Part shown: positions 29,301 to 41,165 of the stretch, one piece after another
Layout of the letters: every line of letters begins with the position of its first letter
Position numbering within the stretch: position 1 is the stretch's first letter
Source: Panonychus citri
Lineage: Eukaryota; Arthropoda; Arachnida; Trombidiformes; Tetranychidae
Reading direction: 5' to 3'
NCBI RefSeq assembly: GCF_014898815.1
Contig: NW_026515543.1
Location: 4,836,001 to 4,900,000 of the forward strand
Length of the DNA stretch: 64,000 bases
Position numbers and translations under genes: made by a program
The notes under the pieces: model-generated
Told to the model about the DNA's origin: nothing
Databases searched by the model: none
What the model saw: the letters and a program-made list of their open reading frames with translations, nothing else

Positions 29301-32300
29301 GTGATGAACTGATCAAAGTAGAAAACAACAACAGGGAATATAAACTTCATCTTTTATCAGCATTTTCAGCATCTTTCCATCAAATCACTTTTTTTTTCTA
29401 ATTCCAATTCCATCTCTTCAAAATAATACGTTTACGGTTTGTGTCTTTGTTGTTAAAGATGATGATAAGCATGATCATCATCTTCATGATTATCAGATGT
29501 CCTCCTCTGAATTATTATTATTTCCACCTTCTTGTGTCCATACACACACACATGAATCGAAATCCATTTCCAAGATTATGAAAGATTTAGTCTGTAAGAA
29601 GAAAAATATGCTTACTGATTTTTTCTTCACTCTCGGTGTTTATCAATTTCTAAGGTAGAGAAAATTGAAATCCCTTCTGAGATCAATTCTTGAGATGGGT
29701 TCATACAATTTTCATTCTCTCTCATCCTTCATCATCTATTTTTCTTCACTTGGTATAAACAAACATCCATTCAATGAACAGTAAAAAAAGTAAACAGAAT
29801 TATGAGTTTTTTTTTTGTAAAGTGATTGGAAGATTAGAGATGGAAATTACTTTAAATTGAACTTATCTTCACTTCTTCAATTTAGTCTCATTTTTCATCT
29901 TCTTTCCATCATCTCATTCCGATTTATCCTCCGTCATCATGATCATCATTTTTCTCCTCCTAGGGTCCATTTCCATCGTCAGCAGTAATCATCATCATCG
30001 TCAAATTGTGTACACACTTTCAAGTTATAATGTTAACGAGAAAAGTAAAAAAAACAATTTCATTAACATCGTTGTTTTTATAACAGTGAAAAGCTGTTAA
30101 ATAATAGCATCGATAATGATGATGATGATGATGATGAGATGCTAATGTTTCTCTCTGTAGACACACGTAATTATAAACACTAACAAGGGAAGATTTTTGT
30201 TTTTCTAATCATCACTATTTTAGTTGTTGATTTGTTGATGGGTTGATAATTTTTCTTTGTTGATTATTGCTCTTTAAATTGTTTTCTTTTTATCAATTTC
30301 GTCTCCATTATTTTTCATCTTTATCGTTCTCTCTCCTTTTTGTTCTGTTCCAAGGTCATCATGCTTAGTTTACCAATTTTATCTCCTCATCTGAGCTTCA
30401 AGAAATCACTGTCAGAACATTTTTGATGATGGTGATGATGTGCCCAAGGGCAATTAGGCAAGCCAATGTTATTTTAAAGCCAAATTATGTCCATATATAT
30501 AATAAATCCAAACAAAAATTGATCTTAAACTTGATAATTATGATCCTACTGTGTTAGTAGTAGTAAATGTTGATGTGTTTATGGTGCTGAGCCTTATCAT
30601 TAGTTGTAGACGGATCAACAATTTATGATGAAAATCTGGAAAATTGGATGAATAATACAACTACTAGTTGTATTCATTATGAGTTTTGGATGTAGCATCT
30701 TCAATTGATTAGCCAAGAAAATTGTACAACATAATTATTTGTGAATGATTTAAAAATTACGTTGGGAAAAAGTTTATACCAGTAAATTGCCCACTACAAT
30801 TTGCTAATAGTCTTCATGATGTCAATAAATTTATCCAGGATCTAATTTTTTTTTTACTTCGCTTGCTACAGGAATGAATTATTGGTTTAAGTTGTTATCG
30901 TCATTCTCATGCAATCTGATTATATTGAATTTGAAGGCAGTTTGATGAGTTTCCAACATTTAATCTTGAGTAAATCGCTTCTTTACTGATTAGTCGTCCA
31001 AAAGATAGATTCACTAACTGGTTGGTTCTTTCACTGGTCCCGTTGATTAGGCCAAAATTATAATTGGTCAGTGTATGAAGGATGATAATGATTCCAGCCA
31101 CAAACGAAAAAAATCTTGTAAACAAATGAAAGAAAAGAAAGAAGGAAGTTAACATAAATGAGTCTGATTAGTCTGTAAATCTTATGTGTTAAGTGATGAT
31201 GTTAACTGATAATCAGAGAGAAAACCAAACCAAATTATCAACATCTTTCTGGGCGATGATGATATTATTATAACTTAATAAAGATGTTTTCAACTTACCG
31301 TAATAATAATCAAAGTCATCATCAAATGATTTGTTTTTTTTTACGATTTGAAAATTACCTCTTTTCAGCTAATCATGATTATCAACCATAAAAGAAGCAA
31401 TTACCAGGCTGATGAAGAATCAAATGAATGAATCTTGTTCAGAGTTAATCAATTTTTTTTACTTTTTTCTCATGGTGGGCTAACCCTTTTAAATAGTAGC
31501 ATAATTTATGACTGTTCATATCAAATTTCCACCTTAATCAACCAACGCAAAAATCATCTCTCTCACCACTTGTCATCATATCCTCCTCCTAGAATCTAAC
31601 CAATATTCAAGCACCATGATCATAACTCACGTTTGGAAACTGTAACATCAATGAACAGGAATCATTATAAGAAGAATACTTGTCACCATAAAACGTTGAA
31701 AAAAAGAAAGAAAATCAAAATGAAATCTGAAAAAAAAGAAAAAGAAAGAGATTAAAATGAAGGGTAAGGTCAATATCATCATAATCATAATCATAATTAT
31801 CCCTTCTAATCATGATACTCATCATGATCCAGGGGGTAATAGTTACATTCTAAAAGAAATTTGGTAGAGAAATATAATAGTTAGAAAGAAACTGATCTGA
31901 ATGACATAAATTAAAACAAAATGTAATTCAAGATAATGAAAGATAATTAAAATAAAACTACTTACCTTTTTTCTTTCACTAAAACAAGATGAGAAAACAT
32001 GGCGATCATGATTAGGTAATAATGACACATACACATTAAGGTATAGAAAAAGGGGTTTGGAGATTAAACTTGACGTACTTTCCACATTCCAATCAATTCA
32101 AAGACTAATTGCAAGTTAATCTTTTCTCCCACTGATTAACTTGCATGATAAAAGTAATGATGATTAATTAAAATGATAAGAAATTAAATAAATCACTTTG
32201 AGAGGAGAAAAGAAACAAAAGAAATGACCAAATGGAGAAAAAAAAATTCTTTTCTTTTTTTTGAGTCTCGTCTTTTGGCGCCAATAGAACAAAAATCAAA

Positions 32301-34116
32301 TAGAATTTGAAAATTGTTCTCTTTTGTTTTCTCTTCCACATTTGTCAAAGTTCATTAGTTGTTTACTAATTATTTCTTTCTAATGATTAACTTGACGAAA
32401 ACCGTTTAAATCATGTGAGATTATAATCAACTGATTAACTCTAATTGTCTACAAAATTATCCTTTTGTTTTCTTAATCCTTGTGATGTTTTTTTCCTCAA
32501 CATCAGTTGATCAACTTGAACTGTTTTCGGTTTTAATTAATCTTCCTTAATTGTTGTTCTTTGTCTCCAAGTGGTCAATTTATTATCAACTGGACATGTT
32601 ATATTTCTGGGTGATAATGTATATTAGGAAATATCCTGATTTCTTTTGTTTAATTGTGTCAACAAAACCAATAGGTAAGCTTTTATTTTCAATTTGTCAA
32701 CACTGTTGATTGAGTGATTTTAAGATGTGATAATTAATCTAATTAGGCTTCTTTTACTCAGTTACAACAATTTATCCTCAATTGATTCTTAAGGTGTTAA
32801 ATCAATTGGTTGACATTAATTGAGTTAAACATTCACTTGGAATTCAATGTGTGGGTTAATTTGTAATAATTCATGATTTTTTTTGTTCTATTCTCTTTTC
32901 CATTTTTTCTCCCCATTTCCAATTCTTTAGTAATAAATATTATGCCTAATTAGAGTTAATTCTCTTATTTTCCAATTCTGATTGAATGGATGATTGATTC
33001 GCTCTTTCAACTTCTCAGTCTTTCAGACAAGAAGAAGAAAATCTAATCAAAGAGAAATTCATATCTACATGATAATTAAATTCATGTTTCATTTGTAAAC
33101 GAAATGAAAATTTATCTTCAATTTTACATATTCACATTGAATTAACTCTAATTATTCCTTATGATGAAATTATTCAAACTTGTTTTATGTACATTACCTG
33201 TGTTGATGCTCTCATTTGAAAAGTCATCACCATCTACTCTCTCAGTGAATTAATGTCTTGATACTATTTGATAATCAGTGTTAAAGTAATTTTAACAAGT
33301 AATTTGAGACCAAATGAGCTTTATGAGTCTTAATTTGCTTCTTTTTTACCTTTTATTTAATTCCATTGAGAATTATTGTTGCATCTTATTCTATTTGTTT
33401 TCTTTTTTCTCCAAAAAAAAAGTTTCATATTTTCTCTGAATTATTTTTCTAATCAACATCATTTTATTCATTATGATTATTTTTTCTACTTCACATTCAC
33501 AGGAACATCTCTAATGGAAACCATTTCTTTAAATGTTGAATTTCTAATGAGTCTCATACATGATGATCAACTGTTTTTGGTTACTTAAATTTCCTTGGTT
33601 TCCTTTGAAAAACTCTAATCACAATAATTAACCTCAAAGGACAACTCATGAAAAGGAATCGGAAATGATGTTACCCTTTTCACACCAATAATCTCTCTTT
33701 CAAATATGATAACCATGAAGATGATGACAATTATAACTGTGAGACAACTACATTTGTCTTATTAACTTTATGATAAGTTAAACTAGTTATCAATAATGAT
33801 GATGATCATGTCAAGGATGAATTTACTAGCGTTGGTAAATTCATCCATTCACCAATGGCTTCATTTTTATTAAGTATCATTACTTTTCAGTTTCTCTGTT
33901 TCTCTCTCTTTTAATCAGTTGGGTGTAATGCATCATCATATTTAATGTCATCTTATATTCAATGGAATAGCTTATTCGCCATACAAATTAACAGATTAAA
34001 TTAAGTGAGAAAAGGGGAGAGAGAAGAAAGAAATTATTCTAACAATTTTGGCATCATCAACTCGGAAATGTCTCAGACTTTATCCCACCTTTATCTCTTT
34101 TCCTTTGTTTTTCTTT
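17388..34116. other. Long non-coding region upstream of the receptor gene
   Basis: No supported gene. The first kilobase must hold the 5' UTR and promoter of the receptor gene, but I see no clear TATA box or initiator. About 18.4-19.2 kb is strongly pyrimidine-rich, and other blocks (about 28.8-29.1 kb) are purine-rich, giving spurious low-complexity open frames. Triplet (ATC/GAT) runs are dense throughout, for example at 18150, 22126 and 25445. A short perfect inverted repeat with 10-bp arms around one base lies near 30654-30674. The region could be introns or regulatory DNA of neighbouring genes; I cannot tell which. Confidence 0.55.
20072..20092. repeat. (GA)n microsatellite
   Basis: A GA run of about 21 bp. 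Confidence 0.88.
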
Positions 34117-34118
34117 TA

Positions 34119-34992
34119 TTAGGTTGACTAAGAATTAGTGTCGGTTTTTTGATTATCGAATCTTTAATTGTAATTATCTCATTGATTATAAAGGATTTTA
34201 ATTTGATTGTTTCGACTAAATGATTAATTAGACTATCAACAATGATTAGCAACAATTAGCGCGACAATTAAAAATTTCTAAATTAGTTAATTAATTAACT
34301 TAATTGTTGGCCATTTTCGACGCAAATCGAACATTTTTTATAATTTGGCCTTAAAATCGACCTGACTGACCTAAAGTGACGCAAAATACATGAAATGATA
34401 ATGAAATTTTATAATCTAACCAATGGACATATTAATTTTCATCAAAAAATTTCGAGAAAGAAATTGCAAGGCCATTTCCGGAACGGGTCGGAAAATAAAA
34501 AATGGCCTGAAATTCCGTTGAAATAGAGGTAATCTTCACCAATAATCACGAATTATTGAATAGAATGAAAAATTGTACCTAGAAATGTTACTTAAATCTC
34601 TTAATTGTTAGAGATAATTAATTCAGTAAAATTATTGATTAAAAAAAGGCCAATTTGATGAAAATTTAGCCTCCGTTGATGGCCTCATAACTTTTGAATT
34701 CGAGCTCAAAAATAGAAAAAAATAACGCCATTGTTTAGATAATTGACCGCACTATTCATTTCATGTATTTTGCGTCACTTTAGGTCAGTCAGGTCGATTT
34801 TAAGGCCAAATTATAAAAAATGTTCGATTTGCGTCATATTCAACAATAAGTTAATTATAATTAAATTACAATGTCGCTTGTGTGCTGATAGTCTATAATC
34901 ATTTATCGAAACAATCAAATAAAACCTATCATGAGATAATCCAATTAAGATTCGATAATCAAAAAACCGACACTAATTCTTAGTCAACCTAA
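34119..34992. mobile_element. Foldback/MITE-like DNA transposon with long terminal inverted repeats
   Basis: The 874-bp element begins TTAGGTTGACTAAG and ends with the reverse complement. The inverted arms run about 34119-34410 and 34750-34992. They diverge moderately with indels in the middle but are almost identical at the tips and in an inner block (about 34320-34400 against 34757-34838, containing AGGTCAGTCAGGTCGATTTT). Flanking TA dinucleotides at 34117-34118 and 34993-34994 fit a TA target duplication, as made by Tc1/mariner-type transposases. There is no transposase ORF, so it is non-autonomous. The central 340 bp is AT-rich and unrecognised. Confidence 0.82.
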
Positions 34993-34994
34993 TA

Positions 34995-37320
34995 TAAACT
35001 AGCTCATCATTATCATCATCATCATACGTATTCATCTTCCTTGGCATCATAAGCATCATCTTCATTTCCGGTAAAAAGGAATAGGAACACGTTCAAAATA
35101 CGATTTTGGAAGAAAATGATTCGCAAGAATGAATCTAATCACAAATGATTACATGATTTTAATACTGTATTCCTGATGATCATCATCATGACACCATTTG
35201 TGTAACAACAGTTCCTCTATCTGCAATAGTAATTAGCACATCTTCAACTAATAGTCTCATTTCTTACTAGATATACAACTCCCTCTCTATTCATACAATT
35301 TCTCTCTCTCTCTCTATCTTCTAAACCCATTATACTCATCATCACCGGAAACACAGTTTCTCGTAGGTTAACATTTCCGGTGAAAATCTTTTCTTCATCC
35401 TTCAAGCTAAAGTCCTAAAGTTAAGTAAGAAAAAAGAAACTTCCACTCTCTCTCTCTCAATTGCCTTCTCCTCATTCACCATCATCATCATCTTCTGAAT
35501 TCTCAGGGAATTGGTGATAACAGATAATAACCTTGTATTTAGAGTTTTTATTTAACTGCTTAGAATGCACATTAAAGATCATGTAATAACAATACACTTT
35601 TCCTTTTTTTCTTTACAGATCTTTTTCCCAGAGCATTTTCCTCCTCATCACTTTTTTATTCTTGGTTTTTCAGAAGATTGAAAATTCATCTCTCTCTCTC
35701 TCCCTTTACTAAAGAAGAGAGATATCATCAACCCATCATCATTTCTGTTCTTAAATAATCAACATCATAATCACCACCACCGCCGCCATCATCATCATCA
35801 GGCTCATTTAAGATGATCAAAGATGGTTCATATTAACAAAACTAAAGAAAATGGATGAGGATGGAGAAGAAGAAAATGGATGAAGGAAAATGAAGATAAT
35901 GATGATGATCTTCAGTAAGAAAGCAAACAAGGATAAAGATAAGAAAGAAGGAGAGAAATGAAGAGTAAAACGTAAGCGACAATAATGGAGAAAGCGAGGC
36001 GATGCTATTGATTATCATGATGAAGGAGGAGAATTGAAATCAAGGTGATAATGACGATTAAACGAGGATTTTTAATGTTTAATTTTTCATCTTTTTAATG
36101 ATCTTCATCTCACCCTTGGATTAGAAAGATGAAATTTCAATGAATCTTAGATACTCCTTGAAGCAAACAGGAACAAGAATCTTGATCACCATCAACAACA
36201 TCATCATCTCCTTTCATCAACCTTTTCCATCCCTATGGATATTAAAATTCATCATCAACTCTCATCATCAGTTTCATAATCAGGATCATCATCAGTGTGG
36301 TTTTCAGGGTAAGAAAAACGCAATTTAAATACAAAAATGCTTCAGGGCTTTTCTGAGGCAAATTATTTCGCCTCATATTTTTTTTCTCAGATCACTTTTC
36401 ATTATCAAGATTTTTTCCTATTTTCAACCTTTTTTAGCACTTTTTTTATTTCATGATATCATATTATCATCACGATATAATGTTATTATTTCAACACACT
36501 GATCAATTTCATTTCCTCACTATTACACAAGAGTGAGTGAGAGAGAGAGAGAGAGAGAGAGTAGAGTGAGATAACAATGTAATAACAACAATGGTTACAT
36601 CTCATCATCATCCTCGAATCAACTATAAACAATTTGATAACAAGATAATGGAGGATAATCAAGGTTTCCAAAACATCATCATGAAAAATACAGTAAGTTG
36701 AAAAAGGTTGATAATTTGATTTACCTTCCTCTTTCTCACTATTAAAACTTTCTCTCCCTTTGTTGTTTATTAACCTCTTCGTTTGCAAATATTATTATAT
36801 TAAATTCTGTAAGCCATCGACTTATTCATTCCACCCTAAGGCTAATTTTTCTTTCTCTCTTTTTTTCTTTTCTTCTAGTGATTATTATTCTTATTATTAT
36901 TATTGGTTTACTTTTGGTACCAAACCATTTATCACGTTAAGACCCACAAGTTTAACTTATTCAACATTATGTTCAAATTGTTTGAGGTTTTATAGCCTCA
37001 TCATAATAATCATCATTCTCATCATCATCACTCCCATGGATGGTTCATCCTCATCATATAATCAACAACTGTTCATCTTTTAGCTTTTATAAAGACACAC
37101 AGTGAGTGAGAGAGGACAGAATGAGACAAATATACTCTATCCAAGTCTATGGAAAAAGACTAATACTCAAAAAAAGAGAGATGATGAAGAAAAAAAACAT
37201 TTCCAGGAGACTACAGGGCATATTGTGCATACTCTATGGCATAAAATGAAGATAATGATGATGATGATAACATAAGCCTCAGTAAATTGCTGTTACTTTC
37301 CAGTTGATGCTGTTAATCTG
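34995..37320. other. Non-coding region
   Basis: No supported gene. It contains many ATC/GAT triplet runs, several short CT/GA tracts and low-complexity open frames only. Confidence 0.55.
36540..36562. repeat. (GA)n microsatellite
   Basis: A GA run of about 23 bp. Confidence 0.88.
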
Positions 37321-37525
37321 TTATTCAATTTGCATTGAGGTTGCAAACTCTGACAACATGGTTGCTACCTTAATGCCAACTCCTCCAAGTGCGTGGATAT
37401 AAATTAGGATTGCCTTTTGAATACCACCATCCAAATAGATATAAAACCAATAACCATTATCATTATAATTATTTTGATAAAACTCGTGAGATAACATGAT
37501 GGGCCATGGTGACATGAAACAGAAT
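37321..37525 (-). CDS. Possible terminal exon of an unrecognised gene
   Basis: On the minus strand a T-rich tract ending CTGCTCCAG (AG at 37526-37527) looks like a 3' splice site. After one leftover base, an open frame of 67 codons follows, ending in a stop at 37321. The predicted peptide (with GYWFYIYLDGG and HALGGVGIK) has mixed, non-repetitive composition, unlike nearby low-complexity frames. A GTAAAG donor-like site lies about 45 bp upstream, but the sequence before it does not read well as coding. I do not recognise the protein. It may be an exon, a gene fragment or chance. Confidence 0.22.
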
Positions 37526-37988
37526 CTGGAGCAGAAAAAAAATCAGCCATTTAACTTGGTAATACTTTACCTTGTAACAAATTAATGAAATTACATGATT
37601 ATTGCAATTTAATTTGGTTCATTTTCAATGTTACATCTGAATGACAAGCAAAGTATTACATAGTATATTTATTTGTACTTTGAAATCCCAGAATAATCTG
37701 TGTGAATTTTTTTCTTCAACCATTATCAAGATTATTTCATCTCTCTCTCTCTGATAACCATCATATTTTTTTTCATTTATCCAGGAAAAAGGCAGGAAAA
37801 GGATTGAATCTATTGCAATGATGAACAATATGAAAACCAACAGCAACATGAACCATGATAATGATGATGAACATGATGGAAAAAAAAAGAAAAAAGGAAT
37901 TCAGATTGAATAGAGGAAAATACAAAATTGCAAATGAAACAGAGGATGAGGATGAGGAAGATATGGAAGATGCAACAATAACAACAAT
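37526..37988. other. Left flank of retroelement 1
   Basis: AT-rich host DNA with no supported gene. It ends in AATG (37989-37992), the target-site duplication of element 1. Confidence 0.6.
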
Positions 37989-37992
37989 AATG

Positions 37993-38481
37993 TGTAAGGG
38001 TTGTGCTGGGGGATGTGGATAAGGCAGCCTTACAAAACCTGCAACCGAAGCTACAGCCAAGAGTAGAAATAAGGACAAGGTCGACGACTTTGTGCCCGGC
38101 GCTATTATCGACAAATAGATTTTGGAGCAACTTAGATATTTATTGAGAATAGAGACAACAGTATAGATACACCTTGTAAGAATAATTATTGAGGAGACGA
38201 AATAGGAATAGGAAAATACTGAAGAGTAAGATAAGTAATTAGGGTAATTGACACGTGGGTGACTAACAATGAGTACAATGTGTGTAGAAGTAGTTGTAGC
38301 TGAGGTATTGGTGTGTTGCTTCTCTTTTTGAGAGAGAAGGAACTTGTTTATATACAAGATGGAGAAAAGGTTTCTGTGGTAACAAAGGAGAAGCGGGAAA
38401 AGAGTTAATTGTTTGAGATGATTAACTCTTTTTCTTATTGGTTAAGTATGAATGGGGGTCGATTGAGGCATTTCCCTTACA
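37993..38481 (-). repeat. 3' LTR of element 1
   Basis: This 489-bp copy equals the 508-bp right LTR except for twelve small deletions totalling 19 bp, and no substitutions. In the sense (minus) orientation it contains a TATATAAA box (38347-38354) and an AATAAA polyadenylation signal (38139-38144). One copy of the TCGAWCGA-type palindrome, shortened by one base, is at 38076-38091. Confidence 0.95.
38139..38144 (-). terminator. LTR polyadenylation signal (element 1)
   Basis: AATAAA on the minus strand, about 200 bp downstream of the LTR TATA box. It is the expected order for transcript 3' ends in a 3' LTR. The 5' LTR has the same hexamer at 49309-49314. Confidence 0.6.
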
Positions 38482-38497
38482 GAGCCCCCCCACAAAG
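38482..38497 (-). other. Candidate polypurine tract of element 1
   Basis: Directly inside the 3' LTR the sense strand reads TTTGTGGGGGGGCTC. The run of seven G is the best candidate for plus-strand priming, although the tract is not pure purine. Confidence 0.45.
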
Positions 38498-38513
38498 TGT
38501 TATTTAAGGCTCT

Positions 38514-41165
38514 TTAACGGGTCTTAGAACACTCGTAGGCCATAAAGAGACCACGTTCATACTGATATGGAATAGGACGTTCATTATTTGGAGGTCCATC
38601 GATATAATCGTCCGACCAATACTTCTGAGAGAGAATTCTAGCAGAGTTTTCTTTTGATGTTAACATTGGATTCGTTTTGAACGAATCAGGCCAATCCTTG
38701 ACTTGTTTCATGATGTCTTTTAAAAGACCACCCATGTTGTAATTTCTAGGCCAATCATGTCCTTTATATCCATTGAGAAAACTTGGTGTTTGTTTAACGA
38801 TTTGTTTAAATGTTGTTTCAATCCTTTGATAATCAATTAAATATAACCACATGGTATAAGCAGCATCGATGATGGGTGAATGTTGCTTATCTTGAAAGAT
38901 GTGAGCGAAGAGACAGAAGACAGAAATTTTGAGGCTGAGAGTTTCATCCTTTTTAACTCGACAAGCGTAACATTTGGTTACGTCAATGATTCTTGGTAAT
39001 AAATATAAATAATCATGGGGAGAAATGTATAAATCCATAAAATCGCATATATCGCCAGCGATAATAATTCTTTGGTAACGTCTAATGACTTCGATTACCT
39101 CGGCTCGAACACGTTTAAAATTAGGAGCCCATTTGGTATCGTCCCATGATAAACCATGAAATTCAGCTAGAAACCGATGACTTGAGTTGATTGGGTTTCT
39201 AACGAATGAATTATAAACAATGTGACCATGATGATCAACAATTGAGATCCATGTTGGAACATTAGCACAACGTCCATTTTTCATGATGATAGTTTGTTTT
39301 TCTATGTCGATGGCACAAGCGGTTATACCATCTTTCATTAAAAGCATTGAATTAGCTGCGATTAAACCGATCATGTACGGCGGCGGCAACATTTTCGTTT
39401 TAGCTGGTTCAGATTTGGCAGCTAATAAATTTTTATAAACTTTGGTTCTTTTCGCTTTCTCTTTGCGATTCGCTTTGGTTGGATCTCGTCTTCTTTGTCT
39501 TAGTCTTTTTCTTCTGTTCTTTGATTTGATTTGATTAATTTCCTTCTCTGTGAATTTGTGGAATTGTAATGATTTGGGTTGATAATTGGAAGGTTCAGAG
39601 AACACAAAGTCGTCGACCTTGTCGTTCTGTGATGATGATGATGATTGTTGAGATGAAGATAATTGAGATGATGAAGTTGATTGGCTTGATTGTTGAGAAG
39701 AGGTTGAGGTTCTTGGTGATGGAGCTAATTGTTCAGAAGCACTAGGGTTTGAGCTTTCACTTGAGGTTGACACTCGGGGATCACGATAAACTGTAAGTGA
39801 TGAAGAGGTTGAAGGTGATGGATTCACCGGAATTGAAGAGAGAGGGTCAAGAAGTGAAGAAATGTCACTAGAACTCAATGTTGATTTGGAAGTTGATGTA
39901 CTCGGCGGAGGGTCATTCCAATCACAACCATCATTTGGTGATGTTGGTCTGGCGACTCTTAGTACAGGAGGAATATAAAAATTCAAATCACCTCGTTTTC
40001 TTGCTTGTTTATTCAAACGTTTGCGAAGATTTTGTTCAGCTCTAAATTGTGCTGAATTTGCCGAGACTGTAGCCAATAAAAGTTCACTATCTTCTTCATC
40101 GATTGATGATTCCATTGATGAATTAATTTTTTCTGTTAATGAATCCCATGAATCATTAATTATAATTTCATTTTGATGACTAGGAGTTTTATTTGGTTGA
40201 ATTGTTGATGATGAAGATGAAGATGCGTTTGATGCGAGTTGAGCATCGATTCTTTGTTTACTTTTTCTGGTTAAATATTCCAGAGGAGTTAATCTCTTTT
40301 TTAATTGTTGAGGAGAAAATGTGTCAGATGATCGCTTAGGAGAACCAGGAGGAGTAGATGGCAATGGAATTGAAGATATTTCTTCTTGTGAAACTGGAGA
40401 AACGGAATTTGTTTCAGTTGATTCGGAAATTGAATCGAAAGTTGAGGCAATTTTATCTTGCCAATTTGAGGCCAATTCCTCTTGATTAGAATTAGAAAAC
40501 ATTTCATGATAAAAGGCAATAGTTTCAGGATCATCTTCATAAGTTTCATCTTCTTTTAAAAAACTGGCAGCTACATTGATTGGATCGAACTTGAAATCGT
40601 CCTTATGAATTGTATTTCTCATATGAGTAGTAACATTGATGTAGTTTCCACTGAATTTACAATTAAAATAAACACAATTGACATTCAATTGAGTTATTGA
40701 TTCTTTAGTCTTTTGATCGACTTCTTTGAGCTTGCATTCACCATAACCATCAGTAGGAAGAAGACAATAGATTTCTTTATTTGTTAACTTGAATTCCTTT
40801 GAATTAAAATCTATTGTTAGAGGAAGCTTATTATGAGCTCGCCATAAAACATGAAGAAATTTAGCACAACATCGACAATAGAAGAGAAAACACTCGGGAC
40901 ATTCCATCGGAAAACATGAAATTTGATCGCAGAGAAGACAAATGAAGGTTTGATGATTGTTCGTTTCATTCACTGGAACATAACCTGGAGTCATATTAAC
41001 TTTGGTGAAAGCTAATGAAAAACAACGATCTGCGATGAAGCTTTGGCTGGCTAATACTTTCAATTTGATGAATTTTTTATAAGATTCCAAAGTCATTTGA
41101 TTGAACTTGGGTTGTTTGGTTTCTTCGCTGTTCACCAGCGGCAACGGTAACTCGGTATTTGCCAT
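38514..41165 (-). CDS. DEDDh 3'-5' exonuclease (ISG20/REXO-like) with RING/TRAF-like zinc region, encoded in element 1
   Basis: The 883-codon intact ORF starts at the first ATG (41165); the open frame reaches only four codons further upstream. An N-terminal Cys-rich block (C76, C79, C84, C89, C92, C97, C99, C100, H111) and a second set (C134, C144, C164, C169, H181, H187) resemble RING/TRAF-type zinc fingers. Residues about 240-530 are Ser/Pro/Gln-rich linker. A strongly basic stretch (about 547-575) suggests nuclear or nucleolar targeting. The C-terminal domain (about 612-785) matches the RNA exonuclease 4/ISG20 fold: AIDIE (D620, E622), ISIVDHHGHIVY, an aspartate-rich AGDICDFMD segment (D705/D708/D711), LSLK, and QHSPIIDAA (H762, D767). 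It sits at the env position, 32 bp from the 3' LTR, on the same strand as gag-pol. It probably degrades or trims RNA 3' ends; whether it acts for the element or against host or rival RNA is unknown. It may be a captured host gene. Confidence 0.8.
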   Translation of the reverse strand: MANTELPLPLVNSEETKQPKFNQMTLESYKKFIKLKVLASQSFIADRCFSLAFTKVNMTPGYVPVNETNNHQTFICLLCDQISCFPMECPECFLFYCRCCAKFLHVLWRAHNKLPLTIDFNSKEFKLTNKEIYCLLPTDGYGECKLKEVDQKTKESITQLNVNCVYFNCKFSGNYINVTTHMRNTIHKDDFKFDPINVAASFLKEDETYEDDPETIAFYHEMFSNSNQEELASNWQDKIASTFDSISESTETNSVSPVSQEEISSIPLPSTPPGSPKRSSDTFSPQQLKKRLTPLEYLTRKSKQRIDAQLASNASSSSSSTIQPNKTPSHQNEIIINDSWDSLTEKINSSMESSIDEEDSELLLATVSANSAQFRAEQNLRKRLNKQARKRGDLNFYIPPVLRVARPTSPNDGCDWNDPPPSTSTSKSTLSSSDISSLLDPLSSIPVNPSPSTSSSLTVYRDPRVSTSSESSNPSASEQLAPSPRTSTSSQQSSQSTSSSQLSSSQQSSSSSQNDKVDDFVFSEPSNYQPKSLQFHKFTEKEINQIKSKNRRKRLRQRRRDPTKANRKEKAKRTKVYKNLLAAKSEPAKTKMLPPPYMIGLIAANSMLLMKDGITACAIDIEKQTIIMKNGRCANVPTWISIVDHHGHIVYNSFVRNPINSSHRFLAEFHGLSWDDTKWAPNFKRVRAEVIEVIRRYQRIIIAGDICDFMDLYISPHDYLYLLPRIIDVTKCYACRVKKDETLSLKISVFCLFAHIFQDKQHSPIIDAAYTMWLYLIDYQRIETTFKQIVKQTPSFLNGYKGHDWPRNYNMGGLLKDIMKQVKDWPDSFKTNPMLTSKENSARILSQKYWSDDYIDGPPNNERPIPYQYERGLFMAYECSKTR

